DNA from: Comamonadaceae bacterium
GTDB taxonomy: Bacteria; Pseudomonadota; Gammaproteobacteria; Burkholderiales; Burkholderiaceae
Assembly: GCA_947484245.1 (NCBI GenBank)
Contig: CANKOT010000017.1
Coordinates: 1 to 31,338, forward strand
DNA length: 31,338 nucleotides
Direction: 5' to 3'
The notes under the pieces were generated by a model that was not told where the DNA came from, searched no databases, and worked only from the letters and a program-made list of their open reading frames with translations. This document shows, in pieces, positions 10,928-18,485 of this stretch. The position numbers and the translations under genes are program-made. Numbering within the stretch: position 1 is the stretch's first letter; each line of letters opens with the position of its first letter.

Positions 10928-11712
10928 AAAAGCCCATCGTTTTGCCCATGGATGTGCGCCTCATGCAATGGACGGCCACAGTCATGCTGGCTTTGACCTT
11001 CATGATGTGCGTGGCCAGTGGCATCGGTTGGATGTTGCGGCATCCCGCTTTCTCGATTCAGAGCATTACCGTGCGTGGCAATGTGACGCACAGCAACCCT
11101 GTGACCTTGCGGGCCAATGTCATGCCACAACTCACAGGCAATTTCTTCACCTTGAACTTGTTGCAAGCCCGTCAGGCGTTTGAACAAATTCCTTGGATTC
11201 GCTATGCGCTGGTGCGCCGCGAATTTCCAAATCGTTTGTCGGTGACGCTTTATGAGTTTCAACCCGCAGCCCAATGGGGCGGCGAGGGCGATGGCAAATT
11301 TCTCAGTGTTGAGGGTGCCATTTTTGAAGTCAATGCAGATGAGGTTGACAGCGATGCGCTGCCCATCTTGAAAGGGCCAGAAGCACAAGCCCACACTGTG
11401 CTCGAGATGTACAAGTTTCTCAAGCCACGAATGGACAAGATGGACATGAGCTTGAATAGGTTAGAGCTGAGTCAGCGCGGCAGTTGGTCTGCGCAGCTGG
11501 AGTCGGGGGCAACATTGGAGTTGGGCCATGGTACGCAGCAAGAAATGGGCGACAGGCTTCAACTGTTTTTCAAGACAGTGACGCAAATTGCATCGCGCTA
11601 CGGCCGAACTGCAAGCTCTTTGCTGTCGGCAGATTTGAGATACGAGAATGGTTATGCGCTGAGGTTGCGGGGCGTGACAACTTTGGCGGTAGATGGTTTG
11701 CAAAAACCCTAA
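10924..11712 (+). CDS. ftsQ: FtsQ divisome assembly protein
   Basis: Bitopic inner-membrane protein linking the cytoplasmic and periplasmic parts of the divisome. The 262-residue protein has a short cytoplasmic N terminus ([14 protein letters not shown]), one membrane segment at about residues 16-38, and then a POTRA domain starting [14 protein letters not shown]. The FtsQ domain follows, with [20 protein letters not shown] and [10 protein letters not shown]. The start overlaps the ddl stop as ATGA. It is the last gene of the uninterrupted overlapping series: 38 non-coding bases separate it from ftsA. Sequence is variable in this family, so order and the POTRA/FtsQ motifs carry most of the weight. 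Confidence 0.94.
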   Translation: MKKPIVLPMDVRLMQWTATVMLALTFMMCVASGIGWMLRHPAFSIQSITVRGNVTHSNPVTLRANVMPQLTGNFFTLNLLQARQAFEQIPWIRYALVRREFPNRLSVTLYEFQPAAQWGGEGDGKFLSVEGAIFEVNADEVDSDALPILKGPEAQAHTVLEMYKFLKPRMDKMDMSLNRLELSQRGSWSAQLESGATLELGHGTQQEMGDRLQLFFKTVTQIASRYGRTASSLLSADLRYENGYALRLRGVTTLAVDGLQKP

Positions 11713-11750
11713 TTGGCAGATTGAAGATTTAGATCAGAACGGTTGAACAT

Positions 11751-12980
11751 ATGGCAAAAGAATACAAAGATTTGGTAGTCGGTCTCGACATTGGAACTTC
11801 CAAGGTCATGGTCGTCGTGGCCGAGGTTATGCCAGGTGGCGAATTAAAGTTGGCTGGCATGGGGGTGGCTCCTGGCAATGGTTTGAAGCGGGGCGTGGTC
11901 GTCAACATTGACGCGACGGTGCAGAGCATTCAACAGGCTTTGAAAGAAGCCGAGTTGATGGCGGATTGCAAAATCACTCGCGTCAACACGGGCATCACAG
12001 GCAGTCACATTCGCGGCCTGAACTCAAGTGGCATGGTGGCGGTGAAGGACAAAGAAGTCACGCCGGCCGACGTGGCGCGTGTGGTTGAAACGGCGCGTGC
12101 CATCAATATTTCAACCGACCAGCGGTTGTTGTTGGTCGCTCCCCAAGAGTTTGTGATCGATGGCCAAGACGTGAAAGAGCCGATTGGCATGAGCGGCATG
12201 CGGCTTGAAGCCAAGGTGCACATTGTCACAGGTGCGCAAAGTGCGGCCGAGAACATCATCAAGTGTGTGCGCCGCTGTGGCTTAGAAGTCGACCAACTGT
12301 TGCTTAACCCCTTGTCTTCAAGTCTGGCAGTTTTGACGGAAGACGAGCGGGAACTCGGTGTTGCCTGCGTTGACATTGGCGCCGGTACCACCGATGTAGC
12401 TATTTTCACCAACGGCGCCATTCGCCACACCGCTGTCATTCCGATTGCCGGTGATTTGATCACCAGCGACATTGCCATGGCGCTTCGCACGCCCACCAAA
12501 GATGCTGAAGATATCAAGGTAGAAAGTGGTTGTGCCAAGCAGTTGCTGGCCGATCCTGAGGCGCAAGTGGAAGTGCCAGGCCTTGGCGATCGCGCGCCGC
12601 GCATGTTGTCCAAGCAAGCGCTGGCCGGCGTGATTGAACCGCGCGTTGAAGAAATTTTCTCGCTGGTTCAGCAAGTCATTCGCGAGTCAGGTTATGAAGA
12701 AGTTTTGTCGTCGGGCATTGTGCTCACCGGCGGTAGCGCCGTTATGCCTGGCATGGTCGAGTTGGGTGAAGACATTTTCTTAAAGCCTGTGCGCCGAGGC
12801 GTTCCCAAATACAACGGCGCATTGTCAGACATGGTGAGCCAACCTCGCGTTGCCACTGTCATGGGTCTCATGGAAGAAGCCCGATTGGCGCGTTTGAGAG
12901 GTTTCAAAGTATCGCAAAAGAAGGGTTCTATGAACAACGCCTTCACACGCTTCAAAGATTTCATCGTGGGGAACTTCTGA
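11751..12980 (+). CDS. ftsA: FtsA actin-like membrane tether for FtsZ
   Basis: Cytoplasmic actin-fold ATPase that anchors FtsZ polymers to the inner membrane and recruits later divisome proteins. The 409-residue protein has the phosphate-1 motif GLDIGTSK (residues 11-18), the SHS2 region around HIRGLNSSGMVAV, the phosphate-2 motif DIGAGTTDVAIF (about 208-219) and the adenosine motif VLTGGSAVMPGM. It ends in an amphipathic helix, NAFTRFKDFIVGNF, expected to be the membrane-targeting sequence. The 38-base gap after ftsQ has only a weak ribosome-binding site. The stop overlaps a possible 17-codon reading frame as TGATG. Confidence 0.97.
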   Translation: MAKEYKDLVVGLDIGTSKVMVVVAEVMPGGELKLAGMGVAPGNGLKRGVVVNIDATVQSIQQALKEAELMADCKITRVNTGITGSHIRGLNSSGMVAVKDKEVTPADVARVVETARAINISTDQRLLLVAPQEFVIDGQDVKEPIGMSGMRLEAKVHIVTGAQSAAENIIKCVRRCGLEVDQLLLNPLSSSLAVLTEDERELGVACVDIGAGTTDVAIFTNGAIRHTAVIPIAGDLITSDIAMALRTPTKDAEDIKVESGCAKQLLADPEAQVEVPGLGDRAPRMLSKQALAGVIEPRVEEIFSLVQQVIRESGYEEVLSSGIVLTGGSAVMPGMVELGEDIFLKPVRRGVPKYNGALSDMVSQPRVATVMGLMEEARLARLRGFKVSQKKGSMNNAFTRFKDFIVGNF

Positions 12981-13109
12981 TGGATTGGCGCAAACTTTAC
13001 TTGGCAAGGGGGAGTCCGCATCGGCGATGTTGAAACCCAGTTAATCCAAAAAAAATAAAATTTTCAAAAATCAATTTTTAAGCAACTGCAACAGTTTTAG
13101 GAGAGCACC
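12981..13109 (+). promoter_or_regulatory. ftsA-ftsZ gap with AT-rich tract and ftsZ ribosome-binding site
   Basis: This 129-base interval is the largest gap in the dcw cluster. It contains a markedly AT-rich segment at about 13041-13083 and a strong Shine-Dalgarno TAGGAG at 13098-13103, seven bases before the ftsZ ATG. A TAAAAT hexamer at 13056 could be a -10 box, but its best -35 partner (TTGAAA at 13030) is 20 bases away, so I do not call a defined promoter. Extra ftsZ promoters in this region are known in other bacteria. A separate ftsZ promoter here is inference. Confidence 0.45.
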
Positions 13110-14333
13110 ATGAGCATTGAAATGATCCAAGTCGAAGAGTTCAATCAAGGAACGCAAATCAAAGTGATCGGCGTGGGCGGTGGCGGCGGTAACGCTGTCG
13201 AGCACATGATTGAGCGCAATGTGCAAGGCGTTGAATTCATTTGCGCCAACACCGATGCGCAAGCATTGGCACGCAGTGCGGCGCACCGCTTCATTCAATT
13301 GGGTCACACCGGTTTGGGCGCTGGCAGCAAACCAGAAAAAGGCCGTGATGCCGCTGAGGAAGCCATTGAAGACATTCGTGCTGCCATTGAAGGCGCGCAC
13401 ATGTTGTTCATCACAGCCGGCATGGGCGGTGGAACAGGCACTGGCGCAGCACCCGTGATTGCACGCGTTGCCAAAGAAATGGGCATCCTCACTGTGGGTG
13501 TGGTCACCAAGCCATTCGACTTTGAAGGCGGTCGCCGCATGCAAAGCGCTGAATCTGGTTTGGCAGAACTCGAAGCCAACGTCGATTCTTTGATTGTGGT
13601 TCTCAACGAAAAGCTCATGGAATTGCCAGGCGGCGAAGACATGACGCAAGACGAAGCTTTTGCGCACGCCAATGACGTGCTCAAAAATGCAGTGGGCGGT
13701 ATTGCAGAAATCATCAATGTGCCTGGCCATGTCAACGTCGACTTTGAAGACGTTCGCACCGTGATGGGTGAGCCCGGCAAAGCCATGATGGGTACTGCTT
13801 CAGCCAGCGGCCCTGACCGTGCGCGCATTGCCTCTGAGCAAGCTGTGGCTTGCCCACTGCTAGAAGGCATTGACCTGTCTGGCGCGAAGGGTGTGTTGGT
13901 GTTGATCAGTGCAGCCAAGGGTTCCCTCAAACTGAGTGAATCCAAGCAAGCCATGAACACCATCCGTGCTTATGCTTCAGAAAGTGCACACGTGATTTAC
14001 GGTACCGCTTACGACGAAAGTCTGGGCGACGAAATTCGCGTGACTGTGGTGGCCACTGGCTTGTCAAGCCAAGGTGCACGTCGCACAGCACCGCCTTTGC
14101 AAGTCTTGCGCACTGGCACATACGATGCACCGTTCACAGTGGAGACACACGATGCTGTGTCACCCACACTGGGCGTGCAAAGTCCAACCTTGGGTGGCGA
14201 CTACGGCCGTTTGAACACGCCTAGCGTATGGCGTACCAACCGCACGCAAGCTGCTGCCAAAGTGGATGGCATGTCTTCTGCCGGTATGGACGACATTGAA
14301 ATTCCAGCCTTCTTGCGCAAGCAAGCAGACTGA
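13110..14333 (+). CDS. ftsZ: FtsZ tubulin-like division GTPase
   Basis: Cytoplasmic GTPase that polymerises into the Z ring. The 407-residue protein has the N-terminal GVGGGGGNAVEHMIE, the tubulin signature GGGTGTGAAPVIA (about residues 107-119), and the T7 loop NVDFEDVRTVM. A variable linker leads to the conserved C-terminal peptide DIEIPAFLRKQAD that binds FtsA and other partners. The start is fixed by the TAGGAG ribosome-binding site and the typical betaproteobacterial N terminus MSIEMIQVEE. It follows ftsA by 129 bases and precedes lpxC by 70 bases. Confidence 0.98.
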   Translation: MSIEMIQVEEFNQGTQIKVIGVGGGGGNAVEHMIERNVQGVEFICANTDAQALARSAAHRFIQLGHTGLGAGSKPEKGRDAAEEAIEDIRAAIEGAHMLFITAGMGGGTGTGAAPVIARVAKEMGILTVGVVTKPFDFEGGRRMQSAESGLAELEANVDSLIVVLNEKLMELPGGEDMTQDEAFAHANDVLKNAVGGIAEIINVPGHVNVDFEDVRTVMGEPGKAMMGTASASGPDRARIASEQAVACPLLEGIDLSGAKGVLVLISAAKGSLKLSESKQAMNTIRAYASESAHVIYGTAYDESLGDEIRVTVVATGLSSQGARRTAPPLQVLRTGTYDAPFTVETHDAVSPTLGVQSPTLGGDYGRLNTPSVWRTNRTQAAAKVDGMSSAGMDDIEIPAFLRKQAD

Positions 14334-14391
14334 TTTTCTAAACACAGTGGATCGCCAAAGCCATCTCGGTGCAAGCTTGGGTTTGAGAATT

Positions 14392-14397
14392 TAAAAT
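14392..14397 (+). promoter_or_regulatory. Possible lpxC -10 box, leaderless arrangement
   Basis: TAAAAT matches the sigma-70 -10 consensus in five of six positions and ends exactly six bases before the lpxC ATG. The expected transcript start would fall at or next to the A of the start codon. No Shine-Dalgarno sequence is seen (the bases before ATG are CAACCC). The -35 region at 17 bases (GTGCAA) is weak. The same geometry occurs at rodA, tldD, mpl and the 26175 gene. Confidence 0.4.
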
Positions 14398-14403
14398 CAA
14401 CCC

Positions 14404-15327
14404 ATGCTTGCTCAAAGAACCCTTAAAACCCTCACCCAAGCCGTGGGTGTTGGATTGCACAGCGGGCAGCGTGTTGAACTCACGCTGCGGCCTGCGCCAC
14501 CCGGCACAGGCATTGTGTTTCGCCGGATCGATTTGGCCGAACCTGTTGAGATTCACATCTCTGCGCAAAGTGTCACTGACACGCGTTTGGCTTCCACCAT
14601 TTCAAGTGGTCAAGCCAAAGTGCATACCGTTGAGCATTTGATGTCGGCCTGCGCGGGGCTGGGTATTGACAACTTGATCATCGACATCACCGCTGAAGAG
14701 GTGCCCATTCTGGATGGCTCGGCTTCTTCCTTTGTGTTTCTGCTTCAAAGCGCAGGCATTGAATTGCAAAAAGAACCCAAGCAATTCATCCGTGTTTTGA
14801 AAACCGTTGAAGTCCGAGACGGGCAAGGTGAAAACATCAAGTGGGCCAAACTGGAGCCTTACGATGGATATCGATTGAGTTTTGAAATTGATTTTCACCA
14901 CCCAGCAGTTGACTCCACGGGGCAACAAGTGGTGTTTGACATGGGGCGCGACTTGTACGCCCGCGACATTGCTCGTGCCCGCACCTTTGGCTTCACCAAA
15001 GATGTTGAGATGCTTCGCTCCAACGGCTTGGCCTTGGGTGGCGGCCTCGACAACGCCATTGTGATGGACGACTACAAAGTTCTGAACAGCGATGGCCTGC
15101 GTTATGACGATGAATTTGTCAAACACAAAATTCTCGATGCCATGGGCGATTTGTTTTTGGTGGGCAAACCCCTCATTGCCAGTTACACCGCATTTCGCTC
15201 GGGGCACGCCATGAACAACTTGTTGCTGCGTGCCTTGTTAGATCAAGCGGACGCCTACGAAATCGTGAGTTTTGACGATGTCAAAAAAGCGCCGCCGGGT
15301 TTTGCCTTGCCAGTGCGTGCTTGGTAA
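14404..15327 (+). CDS. lpxC: UDP-3-O-acyl-GlcNAc deacetylase
   Basis: Zinc-dependent cytoplasmic deacetylase, the committed step of lipid A synthesis. It shows that the organism makes lipopolysaccharide. The 307-residue protein begins [20 protein letters not shown], contains the zinc-ligand motif HTVEHLMSA (His78 within it), then [13 protein letters not shown] with the further His/Asp ligands, and [13 protein letters not shown] near the C terminus with the catalytic-loop His. It lies at the end of the dcw cluster, 70 bases after ftsZ. It may have its own promoter immediately upstream. It converges on ruvC with 24 bases between the stops. Confidence 0.97.
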   Translation: MLAQRTLKTLTQAVGVGLHSGQRVELTLRPAPPGTGIVFRRIDLAEPVEIHISAQSVTDTRLASTISSGQAKVHTVEHLMSACAGLGIDNLIIDITAEEVPILDGSASSFVFLLQSAGIELQKEPKQFIRVLKTVEVRDGQGENIKWAKLEPYDGYRLSFEIDFHHPAVDSTGQQVVFDMGRDLYARDIARARTFGFTKDVEMLRSNGLALGGGLDNAIVMDDYKVLNSDGLRYDDEFVKHKILDAMGDLFLVGKPLIASYTAFRSGHAMNNLLLRALLDQADAYEIVSFDDVKKAPPGFALPVRAW

Positions 15328-15342
15328 GCCGGCCCATTTTGC

Positions 15343-15358
15343 TCATTGAATTCAATGA
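15343..15358. repeat. 16-base perfect palindrome at the lpxC/ruvC convergent junction
   Basis: TCATTGAATTCAATGA reads identically on both strands. It spans the end of the lpxC-ruvC gap and includes the ruvC stop codon (15352-15354 on the + strand). As RNA it could only form a short, weak six-pair stem around AATT, and neither side is followed by a clear T-run. It is therefore a poor intrinsic terminator. A protein-binding site or chance are alternatives. Confidence 0.5.
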
Positions 15359-15900
15359 CTTCGGCCACCACGGTACATGCCGTGAGTTTTGCGGTTGAGC
15401 AAATCCAAGGCAGCCAACTTGTTCATCGATGGACTGGCATGCGCATGCGTGATGGCCAAGCCCAATGCATCGGCCGCATCGGGCCCTGGGGCTGAGGGCA
15501 GCTTTAACATGCGTTTGACCATCTCCTGAATTTGAGATTTGGCAGCACGGCCGTGACCCGTGATGGCTTTTTTCATTTGCAATGCCGTGTATTCAGCCAC
15601 CTCCAAATTGCAAGATACCAAAGCCGTGACACAGCAACCCCGAGCCTGACCCAACAACAAGGTGGCTTGCGGATTGACATTGACAAACACAATTTCAACC
15701 GAGGCCACTTGAGGTTGATAGCGTTGGTTGATTTCCAAAATACCGTCGTAGATGACGCGCAGGCGATTGGGCAAATTGCCTTGATTGACTTTGTCGGTGC
15801 GAATGACACCGCTTGCCACATAGGTGAGCTGCGAGCCATTGACATCAATCACACCAAAGCCAGTGGTCTGAAGGCCGGGATCAATGCCAAGAATTCTCAT
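15352..15900 (-). CDS. ruvC: Holliday junction resolvase RuvC
   Basis: Dimeric endonuclease that cleaves Holliday junctions during recombinational repair with RuvAB. From the ATG at 15900 the protein has 182 residues and begins MRILGIDPG, the exact family start. The four catalytic acidic residues are recognisable: Asp7 in GIDPG, Glu69 in VEIVFVN, and Asp141 and Asp144 in [22 protein letters not shown] and [13 protein letters not shown] are also typical. A TTG six codons upstream (15918) is possible but would add a non-homologous tail. It is the last gene of the leftward operon, 21 bases after mtgA. ruvA and ruvB are not in the window. Confidence 0.95.
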   Translation of the reverse strand: MRILGIDPGLQTTGFGVIDVNGSQLTYVASGVIRTDKVNQGNLPNRLRVIYDGILEINQRYQPQVASVEIVFVNVNPQATLLLGQARGCCVTALVSCNLEVAEYTALQMKKAITGHGRAAKSQIQEMVKRMLKLPSAPGPDAADALGLAITHAHASPSMNKLAALDLLNRKTHGMYRGGRSH

Positions 15901-15921
15901 GGGGCGATTGTGAGGCAATGC

Positions 15922-16671
15922 TCAGGGCAGGGCAACATCATTCATGCGTGCCATGATGGTTTCTGCGCGGTCGCTCAAATAAGCAGACTGCGGTAACTTT
16001 TCAAAATAACGCGGCCGAGGCAACATGACCGCCAAGCGAGCAGCTTCCCACGCAGTGAGCTTGGATGCAGGCTTTTGAAAATAGTGTTGAGCTGCTGCCT
16101 CGGCGCCAAAGATGCCGCGCCCCCACTCAACATGGTTGAGGTAGAGCGTGAGGATTTTCTTTTTGGTCAAAAATGTTTCCAATGCCACAGTGATGACCCA
16201 CTCTTGAGCCTTTCGCAGCAGGGTCCTCTCACCACTCAAAAGTAAATTCTTGGCCAATTGCTGGGTGATGGTCGAGCCTCCCACTATTTTGGGAGGTGCT
16301 GTCTTGGCACCATTTTTCTGGGCTGCTTGCGCTTCTAATTTGGCTTGTGTTTTGGCATTTCTTTGCCATGCTTTTTCAATGGCATCCCACCAAATACCAT
16401 TGTGCGATGTGAAGGCGCTGTCTTCAGACGCCAGCACGGCACGTTGCAATGTTTTGGCAATTTGATCACCAGATTGCCATTGCTGCCGCCAAATGAGTTG
16501 GCCCTGGCTGTTGGCAATTTGCCAAGCCTGTGATCTTTCAAAAGCGGTAGAGGAGGGGTCAACCACAGCCATGAATGCAACACGTCCAACAAAGAACAAT
16601 TGCAAAATGACAAAGCCCGCCAACATCAGCCAGAGCCATTGTTTGAAAGCTTTCAAAATAGAACCCAGCAT
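15922..16671 (-). CDS. mtgA: Monofunctional peptidoglycan glycosyltransferase
   Basis: Inner-membrane GT51 enzyme that polymerises lipid II without a transpeptidase domain. The 249-residue protein has one N-terminal membrane segment (about residues 11-34). GT51 motif 1 is LASEDSAFTSHNG with the catalytic Glu at 83. GGSTITQQLAKN follows at residues 131-142, then RKAQEWVITVALE and LYLNHVEWGRGIFGAEAAA. A lysine/alanine-rich insertion (about 104-126) separates the first two motifs. It lies four bases after aroE and 21 before ruvC in the leftward operon. It adds a third glycan polymerase to FtsW and RodA in this window. Confidence 0.95.
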   Translation of the reverse strand: MLGSILKAFKQWLWLMLAGFVILQLFFVGRVAFMAVVDPSSTAFERSQAWQIANSQGQLIWRQQWQSGDQIAKTLQRAVLASEDSAFTSHNGIWWDAIEKAWQRNAKTQAKLEAQAAQKNGAKTAPPKIVGGSTITQQLAKNLLLSGERTLLRKAQEWVITVALETFLTKKKILTLYLNHVEWGRGIFGAEAAAQHYFQKPASKLTAWEAARLAVMLPRPRYFEKLPQSAYLSDRAETIMARMNDVALP

Positions 16672-16675
16672 GACA

Positions 16676-17518
16676 CTATGAATGAGACAACAAGGCTCTT
16701 AAATCTGCCAGCACTTCTTGTGTGGGCGGTTGAACGCCGCGCCAAAGTTGAAATGAGGCTGCTGCTTGCTCCACCAGCATGCCCAGACCATCGCGAGCTT
16801 GGGTGCCATGGGTCTGCGCCCATTGCATGAAGGCAAGGGCAGCGGGGCCGTACATCAAATCGCAGGCCAAGCCATTGGTTTGAAGCACACTGGCAGGGAC
16901 TGGCAGTGCGGCATTGTGCAGGCTGCTGCTGCTGGCATTGATCACCAGATCAAAGGACTGGTTCAGAATAGCTTCGTGGCTCAAGCCAAAAGCTTGGCAG
17001 TCAACGCCCTCCAATTGCGCCAAGCTGGCATGCCGCGCCACAAGTTGAACAGCCTTGTCAACACTGCGATTGGCCACCCAGAGGCTGTGAGGTTTTTCAG
17101 CCAACAAGGGACCCAACACACCTGCCGCCGCGCCGCCCGCACCAATCAGCAAAACACGACGCCCTTTCAAGGTGAATCCCGCGTTGTGAACCAAGTCCCT
17201 GACCAGGCCTAAACCATCGGTGTTCTCGCCATAAATTTGATGGCCATCAAATTTGAGGGTGTTGCAGGCCTGCGCCAAGACAACGCGTGGACTGCAGTGA
17301 GTGGCCAATGAAGCCGCCTCGCTTTTGAAGGGCAGTGTGACGTTGCAACCTTTGCCACCGGCGGCTTTGAAAGCATCGACCGTGGTCTTGAATGCATCCA
17401 AAGGCACCCAGGTTTTTTCGTATTGAAGTGATTGGCCAGTGAGTTCGGCAAACCGTGTTTGTATCCAAGGCGACTTGCTGTGTTCAATGGGATGGCCGAA
17501 AACGCAATAGTGGTCCAT
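16676..17518 (-). CDS. aroE: Shikimate 5-dehydrogenase
   Basis: NADP-dependent reduction of 3-dehydroshikimate to shikimate, in the cytoplasm. The 280-residue protein starts DHYCVFGHPIEHSKSP with the shikimate-binding SKS (14-16), then CNVTLPFK containing catalytic Lys65, GENTDGLG with Asp101, and the nucleotide-binding GAGGAAAGV at about 126-134. The C-terminal GLGMLVEQAAASFQLW is also typical. It belongs to the same pathway as the DAHP synthase gene at 23598, but the two are in different transcription units. It sits 12 bases after the TonB-like gene and four before mtgA. Confidence 0.96.
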   Translation of the reverse strand: MDHYCVFGHPIEHSKSPWIQTRFAELTGQSLQYEKTWVPLDAFKTTVDAFKAAGGKGCNVTLPFKSEAASLATHCSPRVVLAQACNTLKFDGHQIYGENTDGLGLVRDLVHNAGFTLKGRRVLLIGAGGAAAGVLGPLLAEKPHSLWVANRSVDKAVQLVARHASLAQLEGVDCQAFGLSHEAILNQSFDLVINASSSSLHNAALPVPASVLQTNGLACDLMYGPAALAFMQWAQTHGTQARDGLGMLVEQAAASFQLWRGVQPPTQEVLADLRALLSHS

Positions 17519-17530
17519 GAAAAGTTACCC

Positions 17531-18463
17531 TTAATTTTTGGGCGGAGTCGTTAGAGCCCGCTGCAAAGGCATGCTTGAATGGGGTGCCAGCATTTTGGTT
17601 TCAAGCGTTTCGTCGCGCGCAAACTGAAAGCGCGTGACCACCACCAATTGATCGGCTTGCTTGTTCATTTCAGTTGTAAATGCGCCAAAGGGAGACGCAC
17701 CGCGAACAATGGCTTGCGCACGTTGATCAAGTGCCAATTGACCTGAACCACTGGCCACCTCGGTGTTCAAAACGCGCCCCTGCTTGTCCAAGGTGATGAC
17801 CATGGTCAGTTGGCCATAGAGTTTTTGACCCCCGGCTTGAGGAAAATTTTCAGTGCCAGTGAGCTCGATCGTGCGCCGCATTTTGTCGTAGTAGCGTGCA
17901 AAAGAAACTTCTTTGGTCGCTGGGCCGATGAAGCGCTTCTTGGGGCCAGCTTGCAGTGCCTGTGACTGTTTTTCAATTTGAGCCAGTTGGTGTGTGAGCT
18001 CTTTTTTGCGTTCAGTCAATGCATCTGCAGACTTGTCTTCGTGATTTTGAAGGGGGCTGTGGGCGCTCAGTTGAAAAAGCTCTTGCTTCAGTTGTTGAAC
18101 CAATCGCTGCTGTTCATTTTTCAGGGCTTCGATTTTTTGTTCAACTTGCTGCAAATCTGGCGTGTTGGCATCGGCTGTTTGCGCACTGTAGGGGCTGGTT
18201 TGCAAACTGCTGCCTGGCACTTGTCCACCACCCGCCAAATTGACTTGGGCCAAAGCCAAGGGCGTATCGGGTGCATTTTTGCTGCGTGAATTGACCAGCA
18301 CTACTTCCAAAGTGTTGGTTTCAAAAATTCTGTCGAAGGTGGCAGGGGAAGCCCATTTCAGGGTGAGCAGCCCTGCATGAAGCACCATGGACATGCCCAA
18401 GGCCCACACCAAAGCCCGGTGCGAGCTTTGGTGAAAAGACAAAGGCAAAAGTGTGGATGACAT
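17531..18463 (-). CDS. TonB C-terminal-domain protein with coiled-coil middle
   Basis: A 310-residue envelope protein. It has a short cytoplasmic N terminus, one membrane segment at about residues 17-36, then LEVVLVNSRS, a motif commonly seen just after the anchor in TonB-like proteins. Residues about 102-130 and 145-172 are Gln/Glu/Lys/Leu-rich and look like coiled coil. The C-terminal part (about 185-275; KLYGQLTMVITLDKQGRVLNTEV, SPFGAF) resembles the TonB C-terminal fold that contacts outer-membrane partners. Unlike classical TonB there is no long Pro-rich (EPxP/KPxP) spacer, and exbB/exbD are not beside it. It could be a true energy transducer or a TolA-like linker. It follows the RNB gene by 22 bases. 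Confidence 0.75.
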   Translation of the reverse strand: MSSTLLPLSFHQSSHRALVWALGMSMVLHAGLLTLKWASPATFDRIFETNTLEVVLVNSRSKNAPDTPLALAQVNLAGGGQVPGSSLQTSPYSAQTADANTPDLQQVEQKIEALKNEQQRLVQQLKQELFQLSAHSPLQNHEDKSADALTERKKELTHQLAQIEKQSQALQAGPKKRFIGPATKEVSFARYYDKMRRTIELTGTENFPQAGGQKLYGQLTMVITLDKQGRVLNTEVASGSGQLALDQRAQAIVRGASPFGAFTTEMNKQADQLVVVTRFQFARDETLETKMLAPHSSMPLQRALTTPPKN

Positions 18464-18485
18464 ATTGGGGGCGGAAGATCAAAAC

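Noticed and set aside
13030..13061. TTGAAA and TAAAAT as an ftsZ promoter
   Set aside because: The spacer is 20 bases and there is no extended -10, so I left only a general note on the region.
15901..15918. Upstream TTG start for ruvC adding six residues
   Set aside because: The RuvC family begins at MRILGIDPG. The added residues are not homologous and no ribosome-binding site favours the TTG.
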